A stretch of DNA of 64,000 nt from Pseudomonas sp. P8_241 (GCF_034008315.1 NZ_CP125377.1:4710501-4774500); one strand, 5' to 3'; counted from the stretch's first letter, positions 43,124-52,684 are shown. Made by a program: numbers and translations. Notes: a model not told the origin generated them from the sequence alone.

Positions 43124-44509
43124 ATGATGCTCGACGCCATTCGTTGGGACACCGATCTGATCCGCCGTTATGACCTGGCGGGACCGCGCTATACCTCTTA
43201 TCCGACAGCCGTTCAATTCCACAGCCAGGTCGGCACGTTCGACCTGTTCCATGCCTTGCGCGACAGCCGCAAGGCCCTGCGTCCATTGTCGTTGTATGTG
43301 CATGTGCCGTTTTGCGCGAACATTTGCTACTACTGCGGCTGCAACAAGGTCATCACCAAGGACCGCGGGCGAGCACTGCCTTATTTGCAACGGCTGGAAC
43401 ATGAAATCCAGCTGATCGCCTGCCACCTCGACCCCACGCAAAAAGTCGAGCAACTGCATTTCGGTGGCGGCACGCCGACCTTTCTCAGCCACGACGAACT
43501 GCGCCAGTTGATGGCGCACCTGCGCAAACACTTCAACCTGCTGGACGATGACTCCGGCGACTATGGCATCGAAATCGACCCACGCGAGGCCGACTGGTCG
43601 ACCATGGGCCTGTTGCGCGAACTGGGTTTCAATCGAGTCAGCATCGGCGTGCAAGACCTTGATCCGGCCGTGCAACGTGCGGTCAATCGCCTGCAAAGCC
43701 TGGAAGAAACCCGTGCGGTGATCGACGCTGCCCGCACTTTGCAGTTTCGTTCGATCAACATTGACTTGATCTACGGCCTGCCGAGACAGACGCCGGACAA
43801 CTTTGCCCGCACCGTCGAGGAAGTCATCAGCCTGCAACCGGACCGCTTGTCGGTGTTCAACTATGCGCACCTGCCGGAACGCTTCATGCCGCAACGGCGG
43901 ATCAACAGCAACGAGCTGCCGACACCGAGTCAGAAACTGGAAATGCTGCAACGCACCATCGATCAACTGACCGCCGCCGGATACCGCTACATCGGCATGG
44001 ACCACTTTGCCCTGCCCGACGATGAACTGGCGATTGCTCAGGAAGACTCGACCCTGCAACGCAATTTCCAGGGCTATACCACCCACGGGCATTGCGACCT
44101 GATCGGCCTCGGGGTATCGGCGATCAGCCAGATCGGCGACCTGTACTGCCAGAACAGCAGTGACTTGAACCAATATCAGAACGCCCTTGCATCTTCGCAA
44201 CTGGCCACCACTCGCGGCCTGCTGTGCAATGCCGACGACCGCTTGCGGCGCGCAGTGATTCAGCAACTGATCTGCCACTTCAGCCTGGAATTTTCCGACA
44301 TCGAGCAGGCATTCAACATCGATTTCCAGGGTTACTTCGGCGAACTCTGGCCCCAGCTACAGGACATGGCCAAGGACGGGCTGATCGAGTTGGATCGCGA
44401 CAGGATCACCATCCTGCCCGCCGGCCGGCTGCTGGCGCGATCGGTGTGCATGGTGTTCGACGCGTACCTGGAACAACACAGCCGCCAGCGCTTTTCTCGC
44501 GTGATCTAA
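43124..44509 (+). CDS. hemN: Oxygen-independent coproporphyrinogen III dehydrogenase
   Basis: A cytoplasmic radical-SAM enzyme that converts coproporphyrinogen III to protoporphyrinogen IX without oxygen, so heme for cbb3 oxidase can be made under anoxia. It has 461 residues. The iron-sulfur motif is Cys64-x3-Cys68-x2-Cys71 followed by Cys73 (CANICYYCGC), as in E. coli HemN; FGGGTPTFL near 112 binds SAM. The GGGGGAA ribosome-binding site is strong. A perfect Anr box lies upstream and anr follows. Confidence 0.97.
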   Translation: MMLDAIRWDTDLIRRYDLAGPRYTSYPTAVQFHSQVGTFDLFHALRDSRKALRPLSLYVHVPFCANICYYCGCNKVITKDRGRALPYLQRLEHEIQLIACHLDPTQKVEQLHFGGGTPTFLSHDELRQLMAHLRKHFNLLDDDSGDYGIEIDPREADWSTMGLLRELGFNRVSIGVQDLDPAVQRAVNRLQSLEETRAVIDAARTLQFRSINIDLIYGLPRQTPDNFARTVEEVISLQPDRLSVFNYAHLPERFMPQRRINSNELPTPSQKLEMLQRTIDQLTAAGYRYIGMDHFALPDDELAIAQEDSTLQRNFQGYTTHGHCDLIGLGVSAISQIGDLYCQNSSDLNQYQNALASSQLATTRGLLCNADDRLRRAVIQQLICHFSLEFSDIEQAFNIDFQGYFGELWPQLQDMAKDGLIELDRDRITILPAGRLLARSVCMVFDAYLEQHSRQRFSRVI

Positions 44510-44599
44510 TTGTGCGAGCAAGCGCCACAGGCTGGCCTGAATATCCTATGGTGGGTTACCCTTACGTCTTATGTGTGATTTCCCACAAGGATTGAAGAA

Positions 44600-45334
44600 A
44601 TGTCCGAGCCAGTAAAACTGCGCGCTCACAATCAGGCTCACTGCAAGGATTGCAGCCTGGCCCCTCTTTGCCTGCCACTTTCGTTGAATCTGGAAGACAT
44701 GGATGCGCTGGACGAAATCGTCAAACGTGGCCGACCACTGAAGAAAGGCGAGTTTCTGTTTCGCCAGGGCGATGCCTTCGATTCTGTCTACGCCGTCCGT
44801 TCCGGTGCGCTCAAGACCTTCAGCCTGAGCGACACCGGCGAAGAACAAATGACGGGGTTTCACCTGCCCAGCGAACTGGTCGGACTGTCGGGCATGGACA
44901 CCGAAAAACATCCGGTATCGGCGCAGGCGCTGGAAACCACCTCGGTGTGTGAAATCCCGTTCGAGCGCCTCGACGAACTGGCCCTGCAACTGCCGCAGTT
45001 ACGTCGCCAGTTGATGCGCGTGATGAGCCGCGAAATCCGCGATGATCAGCAGATGATGTTGCTGCTGTCGAAAAAAACCGCCGACGAGCGCATTGCCACG
45101 TTCCTGGTCAATCTTTCGGCCCGCTTCCGCGCCCGGGGTTTTTCCGCCAATCAGTTCCGCCTGAGCATGTCGCGCAACGAAATCGGCAACTACCTGGGCC
45201 TGGCCGTGGAGACAGTGTCCCGCGTCTTCACCCGCTTCCAGCAGAACGAACTGATCGCGGCCGAAGGCAAGGAAATCCGTATCCTTGACCCGATCCAGCT
45301 GTGCGCGCTGGCCGGTGGTTCGCTGGAAAGCTGA
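44600..45334 (+). CDS. anr: Anr, FNR-family oxygen-sensing regulator
   Basis: A transcription factor active as a dimer when its [4Fe-4S] cluster is intact under low oxygen. The 244 residues contain the cluster ligands Cys15, Cys18, Cys24 and Cys117, a cyclic-nucleotide-binding-like domain (about 30-150), a long dimer helix and a C-terminal helix-turn-helix with [18 protein letters not shown] near 193-210, whose E and R residues read the TTGAT half-site. A strong AAGGA precedes the ATG. Candidate target sites in this window lie before ccoN2, ccoG and hemN. Confidence 0.97.
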   Translation: MSEPVKLRAHNQAHCKDCSLAPLCLPLSLNLEDMDALDEIVKRGRPLKKGEFLFRQGDAFDSVYAVRSGALKTFSLSDTGEEQMTGFHLPSELVGLSGMDTEKHPVSAQALETTSVCEIPFERLDELALQLPQLRRQLMRVMSREIRDDQQMMLLLSKKTADERIATFLVNLSARFRARGFSANQFRLSMSRNEIGNYLGLAVETVSRVFTRFQQNELIAAEGKEIRILDPIQLCALAGGSLES

Positions 45335-45345
45335 TACAAACCATC

Positions 45346-45380
45346 GCGGCTGAGCGAAACGGTTCAGCCGCCGTTATACT
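45346..45380 (+). promoter_or_regulatory. Hairpin and -10 box in the anr-apt gap
   Basis: GCGGCTGA (45346-45353) pairs with TCAGCCGC (45364-45371), a hairpin 12 bases after the anr stop. TATACT at 45375-45380, a good -10 box, follows 34 bases before apt. No clear -35 was seen. Confidence 0.45.
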
Positions 45381-45413
45381 GCGTCGTTTGCAGCCTGCCA
45401 GGACACCCCGACG

Positions 45414-45962
45414 ATGGTCTTCGACTCCTTCGACATCAAATCCCTCATCCGCCCTGTCATCGACTTCCCGAAACCGGGCGTGATCTTTCGCGACATCACG
45501 CCGCTTTTCCAGTCGCCGACGGCCCTGCGCCTGGTGATGGACAGCTTCGCCCATCGCTACGTCGAGGCCGACTTCACCCACATCGGCGCCATGGATGCCC
45601 GTGGCTTCCTGATCGGTTCGGTATTGGCCTATCAGTTGAACAAGCCGCTGGTGCTGTTCCGCAAACAAGGCAAGCTACCTGCCGACGTGTTGGCTGAGGG
45701 CTACGCGACCGAGTACGGCGAAGCCTTCCTTGAAGTGCACGCCGACAGCCTGTGCGAGGGCGATTCGGTGGTGATGTTCGATGACCTGATCGCCACCGGC
45801 GGCACGCTGATTGCCGCGGCGAACCTGATCCGCCGCATGGGCGCGCGGGTGCATGAAGCGGCGGCGATCATCGATCTGCCGGAACTGGGTGGTTCGCAGC
45901 GTCTGGAAGACATGGGCATTCCGACGTTCTGCCTGACGCAGTTTGCCCTTACCGACAAGTAA
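45414..45962 (+). CDS. apt: Adenine phosphoribosyltransferase
   Basis: A purine salvage enzyme that forms AMP from adenine and PRPP. It has 182 residues, the usual length. The PRPP-binding motif [14 protein letters not shown] is near 119-132, and the adenine-binding region with DARGFLIGS near 61. It is a cytoplasmic core gene, placed after anr as in P. aeruginosa. Confidence 0.97.
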   Translation: MVFDSFDIKSLIRPVIDFPKPGVIFRDITPLFQSPTALRLVMDSFAHRYVEADFTHIGAMDARGFLIGSVLAYQLNKPLVLFRKQGKLPADVLAEGYATEYGEAFLEVHADSLCEGDSVVMFDDLIATGGTLIAAANLIRRMGARVHEAAAIIDLPELGGSQRLEDMGIPTFCLTQFALTDK

Positions 45963-45980
45963 GCGGCGCCTGTACTGACG

Positions 45981-46043
45981 CCTCGCCGGCAAGCCGGCTC
46001 CTACAGTCGAGCGCGTCCTGTAGGAGCTGGCTTGCCAGCGATG
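45981..46043. repeat. REP pair in inverted orientation
   Basis: Copies at 45981-46005 and 46019-46043, near-perfect reverse complements of the GGCTTGCC type, lie in the convergent gap between apt and the acyl-CoA dehydrogenase gene. Confidence 0.85.
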
Positions 46044-46068
46044 GCGTCGGTCGCCGCACTGCAAAAAC

Positions 46069-47217
46069 TCAAAGCCCCATCTGCTTGCTGATGATCTCGT
46101 TCATCACTTCCCGCGTCCCGCCCCCGATGGACAGAATCCGGTTATCGCGATACAGCCGCTCCACCAGGCTTTCACGCATGTAACCCAAACCGCCCAGAAT
46201 CTGCACCGCATCGTTGACGATCCGGTCCGCCGTGTCCGTCGCGAAATTCTTGGCCATGGAAATTTCCTTGATCACACTCTGGCCTGCCGCCATTTTCGCC
46301 GCCTGCCGGTAGGTGAACTCCCGGGACACCTCCAGCGCCGTGGCCATTTCAGCAAGGCGATGTTTGATCACTTGAAACTTGCCGATTGGCTTGCCGAAGG
46401 CTTCCCGCTCTCTGGCCCATGTCAGGCTCTGTTCCAGGGCGAGTTGCGCGGTCATGTTGGCCATCAGCGCCAAGGCCAGCCTTTCACTCTGGAAGTTGCC
46501 CATAATGCAGGCAAATCCCATGTTCTCGGCACCGATCAGGTTTGCTGCGGGGACTCGGCAATCGTCGAAAAACAGTTCGGCCGTGTCCGACGCCCACCAG
46601 CCCATTTTCTTCAACGACCGCCCCACGGCGAAACGGGGCGTGCCCTTCTCGATCATTAACAGGCTGATGCCGGAAAAGCCCGGCTCACCGGTTCGCACCG
46701 CGACGGTATAGAAATCCGCACGGACGCCGCTGGTAATAAAGGTTTTACTGCCACTGACCCGATAGAAATCGCCGTCACGCACGGCACGGGTTTGCAAGTT
46801 GGCGACATCGGAACCGCCACCGGGCTCGGTGATGGCCAGGGCGCTGATTTTCTCGCCAGCCAGCACCTGTGGTACCACACGCTCACGAACGTCAGGCCTG
46901 GCCCATTTGAGAATCGGCGGCAAACCGATATCGAGCGAACCGAGCCCGGCCACCAGGCCTCCAGAGCCACATCGCATCAACTCTTCGCTGGCGGCGATTT
47001 TGGCGAACAGGTCCCCTTCGTGACTGCCACCCAACGTTTCCGGGTAGCCCATGCCGAGAATCCCTGCTGCGCCAGCCTTGAGGTAAAGTTCCCGGGGAAA
47101 GCCTTCAGCCTCTTCCCACTGATCAATATCCGGAAGAATCTCGCGTTCGACGAAACGCCTGACGCTGTCGCGGACCCGTTGGTGGCTGGGATCGAAGTAT
47201 TCCTGAAAGGCAGGCAT
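46069..47217 (-). CDS. Acyl-CoA dehydrogenase, LCAD/IVD-like
   Basis: An FAD enzyme of 382 residues that forms the 2,3-double bond of an acyl-CoA. The FAD/substrate motifs ITEPGGGSDVA near 128 and the C-terminal QILGGLGYMRE near 340 are present. At the position where medium-chain enzymes have the catalytic Glu (YEGT), this protein has GGGT. A Glu in FQSERLALAL near 244 matches the helix-G base of long-chain and isovaleryl-CoA dehydrogenases. Branched or long acyl-CoA is thus a likely substrate. A homologue occupies the same place after recR in P. aeruginosa. Confidence 0.93.
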   Translation of the reverse strand: MPAFQEYFDPSHQRVRDSVRRFVEREILPDIDQWEEAEGFPRELYLKAGAAGILGMGYPETLGGSHEGDLFAKIAASEELMRCGSGGLVAGLGSLDIGLPPILKWARPDVRERVVPQVLAGEKISALAITEPGGGSDVANLQTRAVRDGDFYRVSGSKTFITSGVRADFYTVAVRTGEPGFSGISLLMIEKGTPRFAVGRSLKKMGWWASDTAELFFDDCRVPAANLIGAENMGFACIMGNFQSERLALALMANMTAQLALEQSLTWAREREAFGKPIGKFQVIKHRLAEMATALEVSREFTYRQAAKMAAGQSVIKEISMAKNFATDTADRIVNDAVQILGGLGYMRESLVERLYRDNRILSIGGGTREVMNEIISKQMGL

Positions 47218-47291
47218 CGGCGAACTCCACTGAAGGCTTCAGCAAAGTTAACCGAGCGCTTGCTTGGTTTTCAAGCAATGAATCCGAGAAT

Positions 47292-47318
47292 CAAAAGATC
47301 GCAGGCTGCGATCTTTTG
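47292..47318 (-). terminator. Terminator after recR
   Basis: CAAAAGATCGCA and TGCGATCTTTTG pair perfectly (12 bp) around GGC. Read on the minus strand, the stem ends in TTTTG seven bases after the recR stop. It also resembles the core of the repeat at 37141, so a repeat seems to act as terminator here. Confidence 0.7.
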
Positions 47319-47324
47319 CTTTAG

Positions 47325-47927
47325 TCAGAGAGTAATCGGCTTACGCCCTGCAAACGAATGCGCCAACGTCCCACCATCTACCAGCTCCAGCTCGCCACCC
47401 AGCGGCACGCCATGGGCGATGCGCGAAGCGATCAGACCTTTGCTGCTGAGCAATTGGGCGATGTAGTGCGCTGTGGCTTCACCTTCTACGGTCGGGTTGG
47501 TGGCGAGAATGACTTCAGCAAAGGTGCCAGCCTCTTCAATCCGCGTCATCAACTGCGGAATACCGATAGCCTCCGGCCCCAGCCCATCGAGCGGCGACAA
47601 ATGCCCCTTGAGCACGAAATAACGACCACGGAAACCGGTCTGCTCGACCGCATAGACATCCATCGGCCCTTCCACCACGCAGAGCAAGGTATCGTCTCGC
47701 CGGGTGTCGGCGCATTGCGGGCATAGGTCATCTTCGGTCAACGTGCGGCACAAACGGCAATGACCCACCCCTTCCATGGCCTGCTTCAAAGCCAGTGCCA
47801 GTCGCGAGCCACCGCTGCGATCACGTTCAAGCAACTGCAACGCCATGCGCTGGGCAGTTTTCTGACCCACACCTGGCAGGATTCGCAGGGCGTCGATCAG
47901 TTGGCGAATCAAAGGGCTGAAGCTCAT
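47325..47927 (-). CDS. recR: Recombination mediator RecR
   Basis: With RecF/RecO it loads RecA on gapped DNA. It has 200 residues from ATG 47927 (MSFSPLIRQ), which fits Pseudomonas RecR; an ATG at 47945 adds six residues. The helix-hairpin-helix [14 protein letters not shown] lies near 15-28, the zinc finger CRLCRT...CPQC near 57-72, the Toprim domain [12 protein letters not shown] near 82-93 and the C-terminal Walker-B-like part follows. In P. aeruginosa recR follows ybaB directly; here an oxidoreductase gene lies between. Confidence 0.96.
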   Translation of the reverse strand: MSFSPLIRQLIDALRILPGVGQKTAQRMALQLLERDRSGGSRLALALKQAMEGVGHCRLCRTLTEDDLCPQCADTRRDDTLLCVVEGPMDVYAVEQTGFRGRYFVLKGHLSPLDGLGPEAIGIPQLMTRIEEAGTFAEVILATNPTVEGEATAHYIAQLLSSKGLIASRIAHGVPLGGELELVDGGTLAHSFAGRKPITL

Positions 47928-47990
47928 GGTGGAAAAGTCCGACATAACAACGAGACGCGGTTTATACCCGCGCCTCGAATACGCGTCAAA

Positions 47991-49025
47991 TCAGTCTTGA
48001 GCGACGCGCACCACCAGCTTGCCAAAGTTGCGCCCCTCCAGCAGGCCGATAAATGCACCGGGAGCGTTCTCCAGGCCATCGACCACATCTTCGCGGAACT
48101 TCACCTTGCCTTCACGCACCCAAGGCGCCATCGCGCTGATGAACTCGGGCTGACGGTCACCGTAATCGTCAAACACGATAAAGCCCTGGATTCGCACTCG
48201 TTTGGTCAACAGCGTGCGCTGCAACAGTGGCAGGCGATCCGGTCCGCTCGGCGCCTCATGAGCATTGTAGGAAGCGATCAATCCACACAGCGGAATTCGC
48301 GCCTTGGGGTTGAGCAACGGAACGACGGCATCGAATACCTTACCGCCGACGTTTTCGTAGTAGACATCGATGCCCTCGGGGCACGCCCGGGCCAGCTCAT
48401 CGACGAAGTCCGGGCTCTTGTGGTCGATGCAGGCATCGAAGCCCAACGCCTCAACCACATAGCGGCACTTGTCCACACCACCCGCCACGCCGACGACCCG
48501 CAAGCCCTTGATCTTCGCTACCTGGCCGACCACAGAACCCACGGCACCGGAAGCTGCCGCGACCACCAGCGTCTCACCGGACTTGGGCTGCCCGATGTCC
48601 ATCAGGCCCATGTAGGCGGTCATGCCCGGCATGCCCAGCACACCCAGGGCCAATGACGGGCTCGGCAATCCGTTCGGAACGGGAATGATGCTGCGACCGT
48701 CATTGATGCTATGGCTCTGCCAACCTGTGGCGCCCACCACCCAATCGCCTTCCTGAAACTTGGGATTGAGTGAGCGCTCGACCCGGCTCACAGCACCACC
48801 GGTCATCACCCCGCCGATTTCCACCGGTGCGGCGTAAGACGGGGCATCACTCATGCGACCACGCATGTAAGGATCCAGCGACAGATAAACCGTCTTGAGC
48901 AATACCTCGCCATCGGCCAGATCCGGCAGCGCCACCCGCTCCAGACGAAAATTCTCCGGCGTCGGCGCGCCTACCGGACGCGAGGCGAGGACAATGCGTT
49001 GGTTGAGGGTCATGGGGTCGGACAT
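47991..49025 (-). CDS. NADP-dependent MDR oxidoreductase (curcumin/prostaglandin reductase-like)
   Basis: A zinc-free medium-chain reductase of 344 residues that reduces enones or enals with NADPH. YLSLDPYMRGRM near 46-57 is the family signature, and the NADPH loop VAAASGAVGSVVGQVAK is near 155. The start ATG 49025 has AAGGAG well placed; the open frame to 49121 lies in a repeat region. It has its own upstream terminator and so its own promoter. It sits between ybaB and recR, splitting a common bacterial gene pair. Confidence 0.93.
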   Translation of the reverse strand: MSDPMTLNQRIVLASRPVGAPTPENFRLERVALPDLADGEVLLKTVYLSLDPYMRGRMSDAPSYAAPVEIGGVMTGGAVSRVERSLNPKFQEGDWVVGATGWQSHSINDGRSIIPVPNGLPSPSLALGVLGMPGMTAYMGLMDIGQPKSGETLVVAAASGAVGSVVGQVAKIKGLRVVGVAGGVDKCRYVVEALGFDACIDHKSPDFVDELARACPEGIDVYYENVGGKVFDAVVPLLNPKARIPLCGLIASYNAHEAPSGPDRLPLLQRTLLTKRVRIQGFIVFDDYGDRQPEFISAMAPWVREGKVKFREDVVDGLENAPGAFIGLLEGRNFGKLVVRVAQD

Positions 49026-49118
49026 AGTGGCGTCTCCTTTGATCGATGAGTGACTACAGGGGAGCAGACCTTTGTGGCGGTATGGCGTTCGATGTTTCTT
49101 CTGGGACCGAGTCGACTC

Positions 49119-49188
49119 CATCGCGAGCAGGCTCGCTCCTACAAGGGATCTGCACCAAATTCTCTGTGAGAGCGAGCCTGCTCGCGAT
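49119..49188. repeat. Inverted repeat of the GAGCCTGCTCGCGAT type
   Basis: Copies at 49119-49143 and 49165-49188 (core GCGAGCAGGCTCGC), upstream of the oxidoreductase gene. Same family as 42951-43015. Confidence 0.8.
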
Positions 49189-49224
49189 AGTTATCTCACA
49201 GACACCGCAAACCAAACGCCAGAA

Positions 49225-49260
49225 ACAAAAATGCCAGGCGCAATGCCTGGCATTTTTTTG
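49225..49260. terminator. Bidirectional terminator after ybaB
   Basis: ATGCCAGGC (49231-49239) and GCCTGGCAT (49245-49253) are flanked by AAAA on the left and TTTTTTT on the right, so the hairpin works on both strands. It ends the dnaX-ybaB transcript before the oxidoreductase gene. Confidence 0.9.
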
Positions 49261-49286
49261 TAGCCCATCCGACGCGCTTTAGCGAA

Positions 49287-49625
49287 TCAGAACGGCAGTT
49301 TCATGCCCGGTGGCAGTTGCATGCCGGCGGTCATGCTGCCCATTTTGTCCTGGCTGTTGGCTTCGATCTTGCGCACGGCGTCGTTGACGGCGGAGGCGAT
49401 GACCGCTTCCAGCATTTCCTTGTCGTCTTCGCTCATGCCTTCAACCAGGCTCGGGTCGATGGTCACGCTCTTGACGTCGTGACGACCGGTCATGACCACC
49501 GTGACCATATCGCCACCGGCCTTACCGATGACTTCGGCGTTGGCCAGTTCTTCCTGCATCTTGGCCATTTTTTCCTGCATCTGCTGCGCCTGCTTCATCA
49601 GGCCGGCCATGCCACCTTTCATCAT
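49287..49625 (-). CDS. Nucleoid-associated protein, YbaB/EbfC family
   Basis: A small DNA-binding dimer of 112 residues from ATG 49625 ([12 protein letters not shown]). AGGTGA lies eight bases upstream; a GTG at 49634 is possible but too close to that site. The first 35 residues form the typical long helix rich in Gln, Met and Lys, and the C-terminus ends LPPGMKLPF. It lies 68 bases after dnaX, normally in one operon. Confidence 0.94.
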   Translation of the reverse strand: MMKGGMAGLMKQAQQMQEKMAKMQEELANAEVIGKAGGDMVTVVMTGRHDVKSVTIDPSLVEGMSEDDKEMLEAVIASAVNDAVRKIEANSQDKMGSMTAGMQLPPGMKLPF

Positions 49626-49692
49626 GGGAATCACCTCAAAAGTACTTGGATCAAAACAGCGCTCGGCCTGTGCGGCCGAACGCCTTCAGTTA

Positions 49693-51744
49693 TTAGCCCT
49701 GAGTGACCAGGACGTCGACAGGTTCAATAGTATCGTTTCGGACCACTGCACCGAACTGCTGCATCATCTGCTGGATGAACGGATCACCGTGGATCGATTC
49801 CTCCGCCTCGCGCTGACGATCGGCGCGACGGCGCGAGGCCGCTTGTGCCGGGGTTTCCTGCTCAGGCTTGATCAGCTCGATGCTCAGGGTCAGCGTGCGC
49901 TGATGATACTGGTTCAATGCATCGTTAAGGCGACGCAGCTGAGTGGCGTTGAACAAAGCACTGTGGGCCGGATCCAGGTGCATCAGCCAGTTGTCGCCAT
50001 CGACCGCGATCAACGTGCAGTTGGCGGCGATACTGCCGGTCATGCCGGAGATCGGCAGTTTCGGGAACAGTTCGAGCCATTGCAGGGCCAGGCCCGTGGC
50101 CGGCATTGCCGCGGGCTCCGGCTCGGGCTCCGGCGCTGGATCGGCCGCATGCTCACTGGCCAGATCGTCGAGGTAACTGTAGGCCGAATCCATGTCCGGC
50201 TCGATGTAATCTTCGTCCAGCGGCGGCTCGTCGTCCGCGTCCATACCCGGTGTCGCGGCATCGACCTCGGCCACCGACGGTTCGGGAATCGGCGCGGCCG
50301 CCCATTCCGGGGCATCCGGTACCACGCTGTCTGGGGTTGGCAGTGGCATCGGCGGGAGTTCGGGTTGCTCGCTGGCGGTTTCCAGCACCGGCTCGATGGC
50401 GGGTTGCTGAACGGGCGCGGTTTCTACCGGGTCATTCCACGGCAGGTCAATGACTTCTTCGACCGCGACGGGCTCGGGCTCAGCGACAATCACCGGCGCA
50501 ACGGGCTCAGGGACCGGTGCAGGCGCAACCACAGGAGTTGGAGACGGAGCAACCGCCACCGCCGCCACAACCGGCGAGGCAGCCACTGGTTTGGCAGAAT
50601 CAACCGTGGCCTGGCTGATCCCCACTGGCTTTAGCGGCTGTCTCGGGGCGTCGACTGTCTCAGCTGGCCGGAATGCAAGCATCCGCAGCAGCACCATCTC
50701 GAAACCACCGCGCGGGTCCGGCGCCAGCGGCAAATCACGGCGTCCGATCAGACCCATCTGGTAGTAGAACTGCACGTCTTCGGCCGGCAAGGCCTGGGCC
50801 AGTGCCAGCACCCGGTCGCGGTCGCCGTGGCCGTTGTCGACGCCTTCCGGCAAGGCCTGGGCGATAGCGACGCGGTGCAGCACGTTGAGAATTTCCGAGA
50901 GCACGCCGTTCCAGTCCGGGCCTTGTTCGGCCAAATGACGGACGGCCTCGAGCAATGCCTTGGCGTCACCTTCGATCAACGCATGCAAAACGTCGTAAAC
51001 CTGACCGTGATCGAGGGTACCGAGCATCGCCCGCACATCGGCGGCCATGACTTTGCCTTCACCGAAGGCGATGGCCTGGTCGGTCAGGCTCATGGCATCG
51101 CGCATCGAACCGTCGGCGGCACGACCCAGCAGCCACAGTGCGTCGTCCTCGAACGGTACGTTCTCGACCCCCAACACATGGGTCAAATGCTCGACCACCC
51201 GCTCCGGCGTCATGTTCTTCAAGGAGAACTGCAGGCATCGCGAGAGAATCGTTGCAGGAAGTTTCTGCGGATCAGTGGTAGCCAGGATGAACTTGACGTA
51301 GGGTGGCGGCTCTTCAAGGGTTTTGAGCAGCGCATTGAAAGAATGGCTCGAGAGCATGTGCACTTCGTCGATCAGATAGACCTTGAAGCGCCCACGGCTA
51401 GGCGCGTACTGCACGTTGTCGAGCAACTCGCGGGTGTCTTCGACCTTGGTGCGGCTCGCGGCGTCGATCTCGATCAGGTCGACGAAGCGGCCCTCGTCGA
51501 TCTCGCGGCAAACCGAACATTCGCCACACGGCGTGGAAGTGATGCCTGTTTCACAGTTCAGGCATTTGGCGATGATCCGCGCGATGGTGGTCTTGCCGAC
51601 CCCACGGGTACCGGTAAACAGGTAGGCGTGGTGCAGCCGCTGGCTGTCCAAGGCATTGATCAGAGCCTTGAGCACATGGGTCTGGCCGACCATTTCGCGG
51701 AACGAGCGCGGACGCCATTTACGTGCAAGAACCTGATAACTCAT
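49693..51744 (-). CDS. dnaX: DNA polymerase III tau subunit
   Basis: The clamp-loader ATPase that opens the sliding clamp and links the polymerase cores. It has 683 residues. The Walker A motif GTRGVGKTT is near 45-53, the zinc site spans C64 to C79 (CETGITSTPCGECSVC), Walker B IDEVHMLSSHS near 126 and the sensor LATTDPQKLP near 155. A Pro/Ala/Val/Glu-rich linker (about 380-560) separates the ATPase part from the C-terminal polymerase-binding domain. No A-rich slippery site of the E. coli type was seen for a short gamma form. Confidence 0.97.
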   Translation of the reverse strand: MSYQVLARKWRPRSFREMVGQTHVLKALINALDSQRLHHAYLFTGTRGVGKTTIARIIAKCLNCETGITSTPCGECSVCREIDEGRFVDLIEIDAASRTKVEDTRELLDNVQYAPSRGRFKVYLIDEVHMLSSHSFNALLKTLEEPPPYVKFILATTDPQKLPATILSRCLQFSLKNMTPERVVEHLTHVLGVENVPFEDDALWLLGRAADGSMRDAMSLTDQAIAFGEGKVMAADVRAMLGTLDHGQVYDVLHALIEGDAKALLEAVRHLAEQGPDWNGVLSEILNVLHRVAIAQALPEGVDNGHGDRDRVLALAQALPAEDVQFYYQMGLIGRRDLPLAPDPRGGFEMVLLRMLAFRPAETVDAPRQPLKPVGISQATVDSAKPVAASPVVAAVAVAPSPTPVVAPAPVPEPVAPVIVAEPEPVAVEEVIDLPWNDPVETAPVQQPAIEPVLETASEQPELPPMPLPTPDSVVPDAPEWAAAPIPEPSVAEVDAATPGMDADDEPPLDEDYIEPDMDSAYSYLDDLASEHAADPAPEPEPEPAAMPATGLALQWLELFPKLPISGMTGSIAANCTLIAVDGDNWLMHLDPAHSALFNATQLRRLNDALNQYHQRTLTLSIELIKPEQETPAQAASRRRADRQREAEESIHGDPFIQQMMQQFGAVVRNDTIEPVDVLVTQG

Positions 51745-51861
51745 CGAAAACCGTCGCAGCGAAGGAAGCAGAAGCGGCTAATGCTAGCGGAGCAAGGCGC
51801 AAATTGCATCCGGCGCGCTCGTGTATTCTGGCGAGGCTGCGTTTTGCAGGCCTTTAATGGA

Positions 51862-52605
51862 GTGTTTAAGCGGCTGGCCTTGGGGGCAGTGCTATTGACC
51901 AGCCTGGATAGCACAGCCGCCGAGCCCCCGCTACGCTTCGTCGTGCCCGACAGCTGGGCAATGCCGATGGTCCAACTTGAACATGGCCGGCCGACCCAGG
52001 GCATCCTGTATGACGTGATGCTCAGCCTTGCCACACAGGTCGGCGTTGCGGCGGAGTTTCACGTGCTACCCCGAGCCCGTGTCCAGAGTGCCATGGAACA
52101 CGGTGAGGTCGACGTGCGCTGCTACGCCGCCCAGTCGTGGCTGCCCAATCAATCTGGCGATTACATCTGGAGCATTCTGCTCTGGAGCCAACCCGACCTG
52201 CTGATCCGCCGTCCTGCCGCTGCACCTGCGATTATCCCGGCGAACTTGCCGCACCAATCCATCGGCACCGTCCTCGGCTATAGCTATCCGACCCTGCAAC
52301 CGCTGTTCGATGCCCGGCAACTGCGTCGCGACGATGCGCGCAACCAGGAACAGGTGCTGGAAAAACTCCACGCCGGGCGCAATCAGTATGCGGTCAGCAA
52401 TCAATGGACGCTGGACTGGTTCAACCAGCGCCTGCTGCCAAAGCAGCAGCTGCAAAGCGTGGCGATACTGCAGGAGCAAAAGGTCGGTTGCTACGTGCGC
52501 AACGACCCGCAAGTGCCTGTGCAACGCATTCTGCGCACCCTGCTACAGATGAAAATGTCCGGCGAGATCGATGACATCATTCGGCTGTACATCGGCCAGC
52601 CCTAG
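51862..52605 (+). CDS. Periplasmic solute-binding protein, SBP family 3-like
   Basis: An exported binding protein of 247 residues. The chosen start is GTG 51862 because it yields a clean signal peptide (VFKRLALGAVLLTSL, then cleavage after STAA). The open frame runs much further upstream, but that part is antisense to dnaX. The mature part has the two-lobed binding fold with LRFVVPDSWAMPM, the hinge region VDVRCYAAQSW near 80 and a C-terminal helix ending IIRLYIGQP. No permease genes are adjacent, so it is an orphan; the ligand is unknown. A TTG at 51844 is a less likely start. Confidence 0.8.
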   Translation: MFKRLALGAVLLTSLDSTAAEPPLRFVVPDSWAMPMVQLEHGRPTQGILYDVMLSLATQVGVAAEFHVLPRARVQSAMEHGEVDVRCYAAQSWLPNQSGDYIWSILLWSQPDLLIRRPAAAPAIIPANLPHQSIGTVLGYSYPTLQPLFDARQLRRDDARNQEQVLEKLHAGRNQYAVSNQWTLDWFNQRLLPKQQLQSVAILQEQKVGCYVRNDPQVPVQRILRTLLQMKMSGEIDDIIRLYIGQP

Positions 52606-52684
52606 CGTCGCACACAAAAAACGCGCACAGCAAAATGCCGCCCCGGACAAGATCCATGGCAGAAAAAGAGAAAGTATGAGTTGG

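Noticed and set aside
49693..51744. Programmed frameshift in dnaX for a gamma subunit
   Set aside because: No A-AAA-AAG-like slippery run was seen near the end of the ATPase part.
50827..51861. N-terminal 345 codons of an open frame running into the solute-binding protein gene
   Set aside because: This part is antisense to dnaX. A signal peptide starts at 51862, so the real gene begins there.
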